In this document: positions 24,008-36,849 of the stretch, one piece after another | Numbering within the stretch: the first letter of the stretch is position 1 | Layout of the letters: each line of letters begins with the position of its first letter | Source: Lamellibrachia columna | Lineage: Eukaryota > Annelida > Polychaeta > Sabellida > Siboglinidae | Direction: 5' to 3' | NCBI GenBank assembly: GCA_963662155.1 | Contig: OY759263.1 | Coordinates: 6,109,814 to 6,173,813 of the forward strand | DNA length: 64,000 nt | Notes under the pieces: model-generated | What the model saw: only the letters and a program-made list of their open reading frames with translations | Told to the model about the DNA's origin: nothing | Databases searched by the model: none | Program-made: the position numbers and the translations under genes

Positions 24008-24524
24008 ACCCAGTAGGCGTAATAGGCGTAATCCAACCGGTCACAGAGCATTGTTGGAGTTACACACCCTCGCGTGCCAGGTATGGTAGCAGCACTACTC
24101 TACCCTTGCTATACTCTCTACACAATGTGTGGCAGTGCGCCGAATCATTTGTGCTTTGTCCCACTTGTTGTCCTACTTAGTATTGATTCTGTGAACCACC
24201 ATAACACCAAAGAACAGTTCAACGAAAGCCTGTGATTACCGCCCGACCCGCAACGATCGGCCCACAGCAAACAAAGCTAAGTGCCCGTATGTATGCTTAA
24301 GTTCTACATTCTCGTAATATCACAGGTCCACACAGCAACTGATAAATATACGTTTCAGTAGTTCGACATGCCAGGGGTGCTGATGTACTCAAGAAACCAT
24401 TGTTTGAGAGGATGGAGTTTTAGATCGATTTGGAAAAGCTGTAGTGTGCGAGTTGCGTAAACACGCTCGTTGTCGTAGATGTGTAGTCGAAACATACGAA
24501 CACCATTGACCCAACTCCACGGAG
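23971..24524 (+). repeat. 22-bp direct repeats flanking about 510 bp
   Basis: The 22-bp string starting ccattgacccaactccacgg and ending ag occurs at 23971-23992 and 24503-24524. The enclosed DNA has no recognised coding content. The repeats could be a target-site duplication of an unrecognised insertion or part of an older duplication. Confidence 0.6.
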
Positions 24525-24923
24525 AACACCTCTGGGGATCGGTGGAGCATCAGAGCAGTAGAGCACTTAGGCGGAGCAGCATCATACCTTGTTTGAGCGG
24601 TAAACTATATTTACACACGTACAACACTTAATTGGAGCAGCAATATACACATTCTTCGCGACATAAAACATTGGCGCATTAGAACGCGCGTACGTGTTTT
24701 TTTATACTGTTGAACTTAGACAGCACTACATTTGAGTGTGGAGTGATATTTGCAACCATTTTATTTCGCGTCACGACGGATATCTGTCATCGAAAACTTC
24801 CTTTACTTATCGATAAATATAGCTAACGTGATAACTTAAACATTCCTGTCGTCCACGGTGTGAAGGGTTCACATACATGTCCTGACGTGTTGAGCACCAA
24901 ATAGTATCCGCTGTCACCAGCAA
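24007..24923. other. intergenic DNA, no gene seen
   Basis: Apart from the direct repeat noted at 24503-24524, I see no coding or RNA feature. Confidence 0.45.
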
Positions 24924-25064
24924 TTGTGCGACCCTCGTGGATGGTGAATCAGTAGCTTTCCCTTGGACAGTTGTGCGACCCTCGTGGATGGTGGATCAGT
25001 AGCGTTCCCTTGGACAGTTGTGCGACCCTCGTGGATGGGGGATCAGTAGCTTTCCCTTGGACTG
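24924..25064 (+). repeat. 47-bp tandem repeat, three copies
   Basis: Units start at 24924, 24971 and 25018, each beginning ttgtgcgaccctcgtggatg, with a few substitutions between copies. It lies just upstream of the LINE fragment that seeds the 78-bp satellite, so two independent tandem expansions flank the same short element. Confidence 0.9.
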
Positions 25065-25126
25065 TTGGACACCATCCGTTTTTATTCGAATTGCCAGTGA
25101 AAATATCGCTGCTAAGTAACTAGAGT

Positions 25127-25612
25127 ATGGAGGACTGCCTTGAGGCCATCAAACAGTGGATGACATCAAATTGCCTGTGTATGAATGACAATAAAACGGA
25201 ATATCTCCCCGTGGTACCCGAGACGGCGGCTGCGCTCGTTGTCGACAGTGTGATACGTGTAGGTGATGCTACAATTACTCTTTCACGATCTGTTCGTAAC
25301 CTTGGTGTCATCATAGATAGAAACCTCGATTTTAAGAAACAAGTGTCAAGCATTGTCAGTGTGTGCGCATTCAACCTCCGCCATATTAATCAGATGAGCC
25401 GTTATCTCCCAATAAAGACAATGGAGCGTATCGTTAATGCAATTATTACATCGCGGCTTGACTACTGCTGTTCTCTTCTCTACAGCACTACTGTTATCAA
25501 CATCGCTCGACTTCAGAGAATGCACAATTCGGCTGCTAGATTGACCATACGCCGCTCAAGGAGTGACAGCGCCATGTCTCTGTTGTGTATTGTTCACTGG
25601 CTGTCTGTAGCC
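25127..25612 (+). pseudogene. L2-like LINE reverse transcriptase fragment that seeds the satellite
   Basis: From the ATG at 25127 the open frame reads CLEAIKQWMTSNCLCMNDNK, RNLGVIIDRNLDFKKQVSSI, ITSRLDYCCSLLY, then LQRMHNSAARL. These are the consecutive blocks after the catalytic core in L2/Rex1/CR1-type reverse transcriptases ('WM..N.LKLN..KTE', 'VRNLGV.FD..L', 'SRLDYCN.LLY', 'LQ..QN.AARL'). The frame is unbroken for about 160 codons, in contrast to the other LINE relics here. An in-frame TAG just upstream of 25127, and no catalytic core, show it is 5'-truncated. From 25535 the same frame passes straight into the 78-bp repeats and ends at 25978. The missing downstream block ('SFFP/WN.LP' type) never appears, since the array replaces it. 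Confidence 0.9.
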
Positions 25613-27089
25613 GCTAGATTGATCCTACGCCACTTACGGAGTGACAGCGCCATGTCTCTGTTGTGTATTCTTCACTGGCTGTCTGTTGCAGCTAGATTGA
25701 TCCTACGCCACTTACGGAGTGACAGCGCCATGTCTCTGTTGTGTATTCTTCACTGGCTGTCTGTAGTCGCAAGATTGATCCTACGCCACCTACGGAGTGA
25801 CAGTGCCGTGTCTCTGTTGTGTATTCTTCACTGGCTGTCTGTTGCAGCTAGATTGATCCTACGCCACTTACGGAGTGATAGTGCCGTGTCTCTGTTGTGT
25901 ATTGTTCACTGGCTGTCTGTAGCCGCTAGACTGATCCTACGCCACTTACGGAATGATAGTGCCATGTCTATGTTGTGAATTCTTCACTGGCTGTCTGTAG
26001 CCGCTAGATTGATCCTACGCCACTTACGGAGTGACAGCGCCATGTCTCTGTTGTGTATTCTTCACTGGCTGTCTGTAGCCGCTAGATTGATCCTAAGCCA
26101 CTTACGGAGTGACAGCGCCATGTCTCTGTTGTGTATTCTTCACTGGCTGTCTGTAGCCGCTAGATTGATCCTACGCCACTTACGGAGTGACAGCGCCATG
26201 TCTCTGTTGTGTATTCTTCACTGGCTGTCTGTAGCCGCTAGATTGATCCTACGCCACTTATGGAGTGACAGCGCCGTGTCTCTGTTGTGTATTCTTCACT
26301 GGCTGTCTGTAGCCGCTAGAGTGATCCTACGCCACTTACGGAGTGATAGTGCCGTGTCTCTGTTGTGTATTGTTCACTGGCTGTCTGTAGCCGCTAGATT
26401 GATCCTACGCCACTTACGGAATGATAGTGCCATGTCTCTGTTGTGAATTCTTCACTGGCTCTCTGTAGCCGCTAGATTGATCCTACGCCACTTACGGAGT
26501 GACAGCGCCATGTCTCTGTTGTGTATTCTTCACTGGCTGTCTGTAGCCGCTAGATTGATCCTACGCCACTTACGGAGTGACAGCGCCATGTCTCTGTTGT
26601 GTATTCTTCACTGGCTGTCTGTTGCCGCTAGATTGATCCTACGCCACTTAAGGAGTGACAGCGCCATGTCTCTATTGTGTGTTCTTCACTGGCTGTCTGT
26701 AGCCGCTAGATTGTTCCTAAGCCACTTACGGAGTGATAGTGCCATGTCTCTGTTGTGTATTCTTCACTGGCTGTCTGTAGCCGCTAGATTGATCCTACGC
26801 CACTTACGGAGTGATTGTGCCATGTCTCTGTTGTGTATTCTTCACTGGCTGTCTGTAGCCGCTAGATTGATCCTACGCCACTTACGGAGTGATAGTGCCA
26901 TGTCTCTGTTGTGTATTCTTCAATGGCTGTCTGTAGCCGCTAGATTGATCCTACGTCACTTACGGAGTGATAGTGCCGTGTCTCTGTTGTGTATTCTTCA
27001 CTGTCTGTCTGTAGCCGCTAGATTGATCCTAAGCCACTTATGGAGTGACAGCGCCGTGTCTCTGTTGTGTATTCTTCACTGGTTGTCTG

Positions 27090-27100
27090 TAGCCGTAGAT
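27090..27100 (+). other. 1-bp deletion that resets array frame
   Basis: The unit reads agccgtagat where others read agccgctagat. Units left of here share the frame of the seeding LINE (25127); units to the right run in the next frame and stay there to about 63613. Confidence 0.9.
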
Positions 27101-30100
27101 TGATCCTACGCCACATACGGAGTGATAGTGCCGTGTCTCTGTTGTGTATTGTTCACTGGCTGTCTGTAGCCGCTAGATTGATCCTACGCCACTTACGGAG
27201 TGATAGTGCCGTGTCTCTGTTGTGTATTGTTCACTGGCTGTCTGTAGCCGCTAGATTGATCCTACGCCACTTACGGAATGATAGTGCCATGTCTCTGTTG
27301 TGAATTCTTCACTGGCTGTCTGTAGCCGGTAGATTGATCCTACGCCACTTACGGAGTGACAGCGCCATATCTCTGTTGTGTATTCTTCACTGGCTGTCTG
27401 TAGCCGCTAGATTGATCCTACGCCACTTACGGACTGACAGCGCCATGTCTCTGTTGTGTATTCTTCACTGGCTGTCTGTAGCCGCTAGATTGATCCTACG
27501 CCACTTACGGAGTGACATTGCCGTGTCTCTGTTGTGTATTCTTCACTGGTTGTCTGTAGCCGCTAGATTGATCCTACGCCACTTACGGAATGATAGTTCC
27601 ATGTCTCTGTTGTGAATTCTTCACTGACTGTCTGTAGCCGCTAGATTGATCCTACGCCACTTATGGAGTGACAGCGCCATGTCTCTGTTGTGTATTCTTC
27701 ACTGGCTGTCTGTAGCTGCTAGATTGATCCTACGCCACTTACGGAGTAACAGCGCCATGTCTCTGTTGTGTATTCTTCACTGGCTGTCTGTAGCCGCTAG
27801 ATTGATCCTACGCCACTTTCGGAGTGACAGCGCCATGTCTCTGTTGTGAATTCTTCACTGGCTGTCTGTTGCCGCTAGATTGATCCTACGCCACTTACGG
27901 AGTGACAGCGCCATATCTCTGTTGTGTATTCTTCACTGGCTGTCTGTAGCCGCTAGATTGATCCTACGCCACTTACGGAGTGATAGTGCCATGTCTCTGT
28001 TGTGTATTCTTCACTGGTTGTCTGTTGCCGCTAGATTGATCCTACGCCACTTACGGAGTGACAGCGCCATGTCTCTGTTGTGTATTCTTCACTGGCTGTC
28101 TGTAGCCGTTAGATTGTTCCTACGCCACTTACGGAGTGATAGTGCCATGTCTCTGTTGTGTATTCTTCACTGGCTGTCTGTTGCAGCTAGATTGATCCTA
28201 CGCCACTTACGGAGTGACAGCGCCATGTCTCTGTTGTGTGTTCTTCACTGGCTGTCTGTAGCCGCTAGATTGTTCCTACGCCACTTACGGAGTGATAGTG
28301 CCATGTCTCTGTTGTGTATTCTTCACTGGCTGTCTGTAGCCGCTAGATTGATCCTACGCCACTTACGGAGTGACAGCGCCATGTCTCTGTTGTGTATTCT
28401 TCACTGGCTGTCTGTAGCCGCTAGATTGATCCTACGCCACTTACGGAGTGACAGCGCCATGTCTCTGTTGTGTATTCTTCACTGGCTGTCTGTAGCCGCT
28501 AGATTGATCCTACGCCACTTTCGGAGTGACAGCGCCATGTCTCTGTTGTGAATTCTTCACTGGCTGTCTGTAGCCGCTAGATTGATCCTACGCCACATAC
28601 GGAGTGATAGTGCCATGTCCCTGTTGTGTATTCTTCACTGGCTGTCTGTAGCCGCTAGATTGATCCTACGCCACTTACGGAGTGATAGTGCCATGTCTCT
28701 GTTGTGTATTCTTCAATGGCTGTCTGTAGCCGCTAGATTGATCCTACGTCACTTACGGGGTGATAGTGCCATGTCTCTGTTGTGTATTCTTCACTGGCTG
28801 TTTGTAGCCGCTAGATTGATCCTACGCCACTTACGGAGTGATAGTGCCATGTCTCTGTTGTGTATTCTTCACTGGCTGTCTGTAGCCGCTAGATTGATCC
28901 TACGCCACTTACGGAGTGATAGTGTCATGTCTCTGTTGTGTATTCTTCACTGGCTGTCTGTAGCCGCTAGATTGATCCTACGCCACTTACGGAGTGATAG
29001 TGCCTTGTCTCGGTCTTGTATTCTTTAATGGCTGTCTGTAGCCGCTAGATTGATCCTACGTCACTTACGGGGTGATAGTGCCATGTCTCTGTTGTGTATT
29101 CTTCACTGGCTGTTTGTAGCCGCTAGATTGATCCTACGCCACTTACGGAGTGACAGCGCCATGTCTCTGTTGTGTATTGTTCACTGGCTAACTGTAGCCG
29201 CTAGATTGATCCTACGCCACTTACGGAGTGACAGCGCCATGTCTCTGTTGTGTATTCTTCACTGGCTGTCTGTAGTCGCTAGATTGATCCTACGCCACCT
29301 ACGGAGTGACAGTGCCGTGTCTCTGTTGTGTATTCTTCACTGGCTGTCTGTTGCCGCTAGATTGATCCTACGCCACTTACGGAGTGATAGTGCCGTGTCT
29401 CTGTTGTGTATTGTTCACTGGCTGTCTGTAGCCGCTAGAATGATCCTACGCCACTTACGGAATGATAGTGCCATGTCTCTGTTGTGAATTCTTCACTGGC
29501 TGTCTGTAGCCGCTAGATTGATCCTACGCCACTTACGGAGTGACAGCGCCATGTCTCTGTTGTGTATTCTTCACTGGCTGTCTGTAGCAGCTAGATTAAT
29601 CCTAAGCCACTTACGGAGTGACAGCGCCATGTCTCTGTTGTGTATTCTTCACTGGCTGTCTGTAGCCGCTAGATTGATCCTACGCCACTTACGGAGTGAC
29701 AGCGCCATGTCTCTGTTGTGTATTCTTCACTGGCTGGCAGTAGCCGCTAGATTGATCCTACGCCACTTACGGAGTGACAGCGCCATGTCTCTGTTGTGTA
29801 TTCTTCACTGGCTGTCTGTAGCCGCTAGATTGATCCTACGCCACTTTCGGAGTGACAGCGCCATGTCTCTGTTGTGAATTCTTCACTGGCTGTCTGTAGC
29901 CGCTAGATTGATCCTACGCCACTTACGGAGTGATAGCGCCATGTCTCTGTTGTGTATTCTTCACTGGCTGTCTGTAGCCGCTAGATTGATCCTACGCCAC
30001 TTACGGAGTGATAGTGCCATGTCTCTGTTGTGTATTCTTCAATGGCTGTCTGTAGCCGCAAGATTGATCCTACGTCACTTACGGGGTGATAGTGCCATGT

Positions 30101-33100
30101 CTCTGTTGTGTATTCTTCACTGGCTGTTTGTAGCCGCTAGATTGATCCTACGCCACTTACGGAGTGATAGTGCCATGTCTCTGTTGTGTATTCTTCACTG
30201 GCTGTCTGTAGCCGCTAGATTGATCCTACGCCACTTTCGGAGTGACAGCGCCATGTCTCTGTTGTGAATTCTTCACTGGCTGTCTGTAGCCGCTAGATTG
30301 ATCCTACGCCACTTACGGAGTGATAGCGCCATGTCTCTGTTGTGTATTCTTCACTGGCTGTCTGTAGCCGCTAGATTGATCCTACGCCACTTACGGAGTG
30401 ATAGTGCCATGTCTCTGTTGTGTATTCTTCAATGGCTGTCTGTAGCCGCTAGATTGATCCTACGTCACTTACGGGGTGATAGTGCCATGTCTCTGTTGTG
30501 TATTCTTCACTGGCTGTCTGTAGCCGCTAGATTGATCCTACGCCACTTACGGAGTGATAGTGCCATGTCTCTGTTGTGTATTCTTCACTGGCTGTCTGTA
30601 GCCGCTAGATTGATCCTACGCCACTTACGGAGTGATAGTGCCATGTCTCTGTTGTGTATTCTTCAATGGCTGTCTGTAGCCGCTAGATTGATCCTACGTC
30701 ACTTACGGGGTGATAGTGCCATGTCTCTGTTGTGTATTCTTCACTGGCTGTTTGTAGCCGCTAGATTGATCCTACGCCACTTACGGAGTGACAGCGCCAT
30801 GTCTCTGTTGTGTATTGTTCACTGGCTAACTGTAGCCGCTAGATTGATCCTACGCCACTTACGGAGTGACAGCGCCATGTCTCTGTTGTGTATTCTTCAC
30901 TGGCTGTCTGTAGTCGCTAGATTGATCCTACGCCACCTACGGAGTGACAGTGCCGTGTCTCTGTTGTGTATTCTTCACTGGCTGTCTGTTGCCGCTAGAT
31001 TGATCCTACGCCACTTACGGAGTGATAGTGCCGTGTCTCTGTTGTGAATTCTTCATTGGCTGTCTGTAGCCGGTAGATTGATCCTACGCCACTTACGGAG
31101 TGACAGCGCCATATCTCTGTTGTGTATTCTTCACTGGCTGTCTGTAGCCGCTAGATTGATCCTACGCCACTTACGGACTGACAGCGCCATGTCTCTGTTG
31201 TGTATTCTTCACTGGCTGTCTGTAGCCGCTAGATTGATCCTACGCCACTTACGGAGTGACATTGCCGTGTCTCTGTTGTGTATTCTTCACTGGCTGTCTG
31301 TAGCCGCTAGATTGATCCTACGCCACTTACGGAATGATAGTTCCATGTCTCTGTTGTGAATTCTTCACTGACTGTCTGTAGCCGCTAGATTGATCCTACG
31401 CCTCTTATGGAGTGACAGCGCCATGTCTCTGTTGTGTATTCTTCACTGGCTGTCTGTAGCCGCTAGATTGATCCTACGCCACTTACGGAGTGACAGCGCC
31501 ATGTCTCTGTTGTGCATTCTTCACTGGCTGTCTGTAGCCGCTAGATTGATCCTACGCCACTTTCGGAGTGACAGCGCCATGTCTCTGTTGTGTATTCTTC
31601 AATGGCTGTCTGTAGCCGCTAGATTGATCCTACGCCACTTACGGAGTGATAGTGCCATGTCTCTGTTGTGTATTCTTCACTGGCTCTCTGTAGCCGCTTG
31701 AATGATCCTACGCCACTTACGGAGTGATAGTGCCTTGTCTCTGTTGTGTATTCTTTAATGGCTGTCTGTAGCCGCTAGATTGATCCTATGTCACTTACGG
31801 AGTGATAGTGCCATGTCTCTGTTGTGTATTCTTCACTGGCTGTTTGTAGCCGCTAGAATGATCCTACGCCACTTACGGAGTGACAGCGCGATGTCTCTGT
31901 TGTGTATTCTTCACTGGCTGTCTGTAGCCGCTAGACTGATCCTAAGCCACTTATGGAGTGACAGCGCCGTGTCTCTGTTGTGTATTCTTCACTGGCTGTC
32001 TGTAGCCGCTAGATTGATCTTACGCCACTTACGGAGTGATAGTGCCGTGTCTCTGTTGTGTATTGTTCACTGGCTGTCTGTAGCCGCTAGATTGATCCTA
32101 CGCCACTTACGGAATGATAGTGCCATGTCTCTGTTGTGAATTCTTCACTGGCTGTCTGTAGCCGGTAGATTGATCCTACGCCACTCACGGAGTGACAGCG
32201 CCATATCTCTGTTGTGTATTCTTCACTGGCTGTATGTAGCCGCTAGATTGATCCTACGCCATTTACGGAATGATAGTTCCATGTCTCTGTTGTGAATTCT
32301 TCACTGACTGTCTGTAGCCGCTAGATTGATCCTACGCCACTTATGGAGTGACAGCGCCATGTCTCTGTTGTGTATTCTTCACTGGCTGTTTGTAGCCGCT
32401 AGATTGATCCTACGCCACTTACGGAGTGATAGTGCCATGTCTCTGTTGTGTATTCTTCACTGGCTGTCTGTAGCCGCTAGATTGATCCTACGCCACTTAC
32501 GGAGTGATAGTGCCATGTCTCTGTTGTGTATTCTTCACTGGCTGTCTGTAGCCGCTAGATTGATCCTACGCCACTTACCTAGTGATAGTGCCATGTCTCT
32601 GTTGTGTATTCTTCAATGGCTGTCTGTAGCCGCTAGATTGATCCTACGTCACTTACGGGGTGATAGTGCCATGTCTCTGTTGTGTATTCTTCACTGGCTG
32701 TTTGTAGCCGCTAGATTGATCCTACGCCACTTACGGAGTGACAGCGCCATGTCTCTGTTGTGTATTGTTCACTGGCTAACTGTAGCCGCTAGATTGATCC
32801 TACGCCACTTACGGAGTGACAGCGCCATGTCTCTGTTGTGTATTCTTCACTGGCTGTCTGTAGTCGCTAGATTGATCCTACGCCACCTACGGAGTGACAG
32901 TGCCGTGTCTCTGTTGTGTATTCTTCACTGGCTGTCTGTTGCCGCTAGATTGATCCTACGCCACTTACGGAGTGATTGTGCCGTGTCTCTGTTGTGTATT
33001 GTTCACTGGCTGTCTGTAGCCGCTAGAATGATCCTACGCCACTTACGGAATGATAGTGCCATGTCTCTGTTGTGAATTCTTCACTGGCTGTCTGTAGCCG

Positions 33101-36100
33101 CTAAATTGATCCTACGCCACTTACGGAGTGACAGCGCCATGTCTCTGTTGTGTATTCTTCACTGGCTGTCTGTAGCCGCTAGATTAATCCTATGCCACTT
33201 ACGGAGTGATAGTGCCATGTCTCTGTTGTGTATTCTTCACTGGCTGTCTGTTGCCGCTAGATTGATCCTACGCCACTTACGGAGTGACAGCGCCATGTCT
33301 CTGTTGTGTATTCTTCACTGGCTGTCTGTAGCCGCTAGATTGACCCTACGCCACTTACGGAGTGATAGTGCCATGTCTCTGTTGTGTATTCTTCACTGGC
33401 TGTCTGTAGCCGCTAGATTGATCCTACGCCACTTACGGAGTGATAGTGCCATGTCTCTGTTGTGTATTCTTCACTGGCTGTCTGTAGCCGCTAGATTGAC
33501 CCTACGCCACTTACGGAGTGATAGTGCCATGTCTCTGTTGTGTATTCTTCACTGGCTGTCTGTAGCCGCTAGATTGATCCTACGCCACTTACGGAGTGAC
33601 AGCGCCATATCTCTGTTGTGTATTCTTCACTAGCTGTCAGTAGCCGCTAGATTGATCCTACGCCACTTACGGAGTGATAGTGCCATGTCTCTGTTGTGTA
33701 TTCTTCACTGGCTGTCTGTTGCCGCTAGATTGATCCTACGCCACTTATGGAGTGACAGCGCCATGTCTCTGTTGTGTATTCTTCACTGGCTGTCTGTAGC
33801 CGTTAGATTGTTCCTACGCCACTTACGGAGTGATAGTGCAATGTCTCTGTTGTGTATTCTTCACTGGCTCTCTGTTGCCGCTAGATTGATCCTACGCCAC
33901 TTACGGATTGACAGCGCCATGTCTCTGTTGTGTGTTCTTCACTGGCTGTCTGTAGCCGCTAGATTGTTCCTACGCCACTTACGGAGTGATAGTGCCATGT
34001 CTCTGTTGTGTATTCTTCACTGGCTGTCTGTAGCCGCTAGAATGATCCTACGCCACTTACGGAGTGATAGTGCCATGTCTCTGTTGTGTATTCTTCACTG
34101 GCTGTCTGTAGCCGCTAGATTGATCCTACGCCACTTACGGAGTGATAGTGCCATGTCTCTGTTGTGAATTTTTCACTGGCTGTCTGTAGCCGGTAGATTG
34201 ATCCTACGCCACTTACGGAGTGACAGCGCCATGTCTCTGTTGTGTATTCTTCACTGGCTGTCTGTAGCCGTTAGATTGTTCCTACGCCACTTACGGAGTG
34301 ATAGTGCAATGTCTCTGTTGTGTATACTTCACTGGCTGTCTGTTGCCGCTAGATTGATCCTACGCCACTTACGGAGTGACAGCGCCATGTCTCTGTTGTG
34401 TGTTCTTCACTGGCTGTCTGTAGCCGCTAGATTGTTCCTACGCCACTTACGGAGTGATAGTGCCATGTCTCTGTTGTGTATTCTTCATTGGCTGTCTGTA
34501 GCCGCTAGATTGATCCTACGCCACTTACGGAGTGATAGTGCCATGTCTCTGTTGTGTATTCTTCACTGGCTGTCTGTAGCCGCTAGATTGATCCTACGCC
34601 ACTTACGGAGTGATAGTGCCATATCTCTGTTGTGAATTCTTCACTGGCTGTCTGTAGCCGCAAGATTGTTCCTACGCCACTTACGGAGTGACAGCGCCAT
34701 GTCTCTGTTGTGTATTCTTCACTGGCTGTCTGTAGCCGTTAGATTGTTCCTACGCCACTTACGGAGTGATAGTGCAATGTCTCTGTTGTGTATACTTCAC
34801 TGGCTGTCTGTTGCCGCTAGATTGATCCTACGCCACTTACGGAGTGACAGCGCCATGTCTCTGTTGTGTGTTCTTCACTGGCTGTCTGTAGCCGCTAGAT
34901 TGTTCCTACGCCACTTACGGAGTGATAGTGCCATGTCTCTGTTGTGTATTCTTCATTGGCTGTCTGTAGCCGCTAGATTGATCCTACGCCACTTACGGAG
35001 TGATAGTGCCATGTCTCTGTTGTGTATTCTTCACTGGCTGTCTGTAGCCGCTAGATTGATCCTACGCCACTTACGGAGTGATAGTGCCATATCTCTGTTG
35101 TGAATTCTTCACTGGCTGTCTGTAGCCGCTAGATTGTTCCTACGCCACATACGGACTGACAGCGCCATGTCTCTGTTGTGTATTCTTCACTGGCTGTCTG
35201 TAGCCGCTAGATTGATCCTACGCCACTTACGGAGTGACATTGCCGTGTCTCTGTTGTGTATTCTTCACTGGCTGTCTGTAGCCGCTAGATTGATCCTACG
35301 CCACTTACGGAATGATAGTTCCATGTCTCTGTTGTGAATTCTTCACTGACTGTCTGTAGCCGCTAGATTGATCCTACGCCACTTATGGAGTGACAGCGCC
35401 ATGTCTCTGTTGTGTATTCTTCACTGGCTGTCTGTAGCCGCTAGATTGATCCTACGCCACTTACGGAGTGACAGCGCCATGTCTCTGTTGTGTATTCTTC
35501 ACTGGCTGTCTGTAGCCGCTAGATTGATCCTACGCCACTTTCGGAGTGACAGCGCCATGTCTCTGTTGTGTATTCTTCAATGGCTGTCTGTAGCCGCTAG
35601 ATTGATCCTACGCCACTTACGGAGTGATAGTGCCATGTCTCTGTTGTGTATTCTTCACTGGCTGTCTGTAGCCGCTAGATTGAACCTACGCCAATTACGG
35701 AGTGATAGTGCCATGTCTCTGTTGTGTATTCTTCACTGGCTGTCTGTAGCCGCAAGATTGATCCTACGCCACTTACGGAGTGACAGCGCCATGTCTCTGT
35801 TGTGTATTCTTCACTGGCTGTCTGTAGCCGCTAGATTGATCCTACGCCACTTACGGAGTGATAGTGCCATGTCTCTGTTGTGTATTCTTCACTGGCTGTC
35901 TGTTGCCGCTAGATTGATCCTACGCCACTTACGGAGTGACAGCGCCATGTCTCTGTTGTGTATTCTTCACTGGCTGTCTGTAGCCGCTAGATTGACCCTA
36001 CGCCACTTACGGAGTGATAGTGCCATGTCTCTGTTGTGTATTCTTCACTGGCTGTCTGTAGCCGCTAGATTGATCCTACGCCACTTACGGAGTGATAGTG

Positions 36101-36849
36101 CCATGTCTCTGTTGTGTATTCTTCACTGGCTGTCTGTAGCCGCTAGATTGACCCTACGCCACTTACGGAGTGATAGTGCCATGTCTCTGTTGTGTATTCT
36201 TCACTGGCTGTCTGTAGCCGCTAGATTGATCCTACGCCACTTACGGAGTGACAGCGCCATATCTCTGTTGTGTATTCTTCACTAGCTGTCTGTAGCCGCT
36301 AGATTGATCCTACGCCACTTACGGAGTGATAGTGCCATGTCTCTGTTGTGTATTCTTCACTGGCTGTCTGTTGCCGCTAGATTGATCCTACGCCACTTAC
36401 GGAGTGACAGCGCCATGTCTCTGTTGTGTATTCTTCACTGGCTGTCTATAGCCGTTAGATTGTTCCTACGCCACTTACGGAGTGATAGTGCAATGTCTCT
36501 GTTGTGTATTCTTCACTGGCTCTCTGTTGCCGCTAGATTGATCCTACGCCACTTACGGATTGACAGCGCCATGTCTCTGTTGTGTGTTCTTCACTGGCTG
36601 TCTGTAGCCGCTAGATTGTTCCTACGCCACTTACGGAGTGATAGTGCCATGTCTCTGTTGTGTATTCTTCACTGGCTGTCTGTAGCCGCTAGAATGATCC
36701 TACGCCACTTACGGAGTGATAGTGCCATGTCTCTGTTGTGTATTCTTCACTGGCTGTCTGTAGTCGCTAGATTGATCCTACGCCACTTACGGAGTGATAG
36801 TGCCATGTCTCTGTTGTGAATTTTTCACTGGCTGTCTGTAGCCGGTAGA

